From: Patescibacteria group bacterium
Lineage (GTDB): Bacteria; Patescibacteriota; Patescibacteriia; UBA9934
DNA length: 5,275 bases
Reading direction: 5' to 3'
Assembly: GCA_018818445.1 (NCBI GenBank)
Contig: JAHISC010000021.1
Location: forward strand, 1-5,275
Both the position numbers and the translations under genes were made by a program. Positions 5,205-5,275 of the stretch are shown here, piece by piece (the first letter of the stretch is position 1; each line of letters opens with the position of its first letter). The notes beneath the pieces are model-generated. The model was given only the letters and a program-made list of their open reading frames with translations, was not told where the DNA came from and did no database searches.

Positions 5205-5275
5205 TTAAATAGTTTGTTCAATCCGATGACTAATTTCTTCTATCTCCCCTAAACCGCTAATCCTTTTCAATAAGC
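5205..5275 (-). CDS. C-terminal tail of an upstream gene, probably adenylate kinase
   Basis: On the reverse strand, one frame stays open from the window edge to TAA at 5205-5207, encoding the last 22 residues, LLKRISGLGEIEEISHRIEQTI. The other two reverse frames hit stops quickly. The amphipathic, Glu-rich end with the G-x-G-E-I-E-E-I pattern resembles the final helix of adenylate kinases, and adk directly before map is a widespread order. Only two bases separate this stop from the map ATG. The existence of a gene end is well supported; the adk identity rests mainly on context and is tentative. Confidence 0.6.
   Translation of the reverse strand, partial: LLKRISGLGEIEEISHRIEQTI

Overview
The window looks like bacterial chromosome from a host with a compact genome, moderately AT-rich by eye. 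The short aspartyl-tRNA synthetase without the bacterial insertion domain, the tight gene packing and the near absence of Shine-Dalgarno sites before the core genes suggest a Candidate Phyla Radiation (Patescibacteria) lineage. That assignment is inference, since no rRNA or ribosomal protein is present. TAA, TAG and TGA all end genes here, so I see no sign of a recoded TGA.

Layout, right to left along the minus strand: a 22-residue gene tail (probably adk, 5205-5275), map (methionine aminopeptidase, 4420-5202), a small membrane-anchored protein with a DUF7282-like domain (3939-4406), ruvX/yqgF (3546-3932), recO (2651-3460) and aspS (1227-2627). From the adk-like tail to ruvX the gaps are 2, 13 and 6 bases, which suggests one operon. 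An 85-base gap with short degenerate repeats separates ruvX from recO, and 23 bases separate recO from aspS. A strong hairpin with a T-run just after aspS ends this unit. scpA (1-693) is also on the minus strand as a separate unit and runs off the left edge just short of its expected end.

Between scpA and aspS lies a plus-strand block (about 740-1176) unlike the rest. It has a perfect TTGACA box, a 10-base palindrome, two tiny hydrophobic genes (55 and 65 residues), each with a strong Shine-Dalgarno site, and its own GC-rich terminator whose stem contains the last stop codon. Its genes are about 49% and 54% GC by hand count, clearly above the parts of aspS I sampled. I read it as an acquired or self-contained accessory cassette encoding small membrane proteins of unknown function.

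The core genes are housekeeping: N-terminal methionine removal (map), 16S rRNA maturation or Holliday-junction processing (ruvX), recombinational repair (recO), Asp-tRNA charging (aspS) and chromosome condensation (scpA). The least understood parts are the small-gene cassette and the DUF7282-like protein. No RNA gene, CRISPR array or insertion sequence was recognised, and no stretch over 300 bases lacks a gene.
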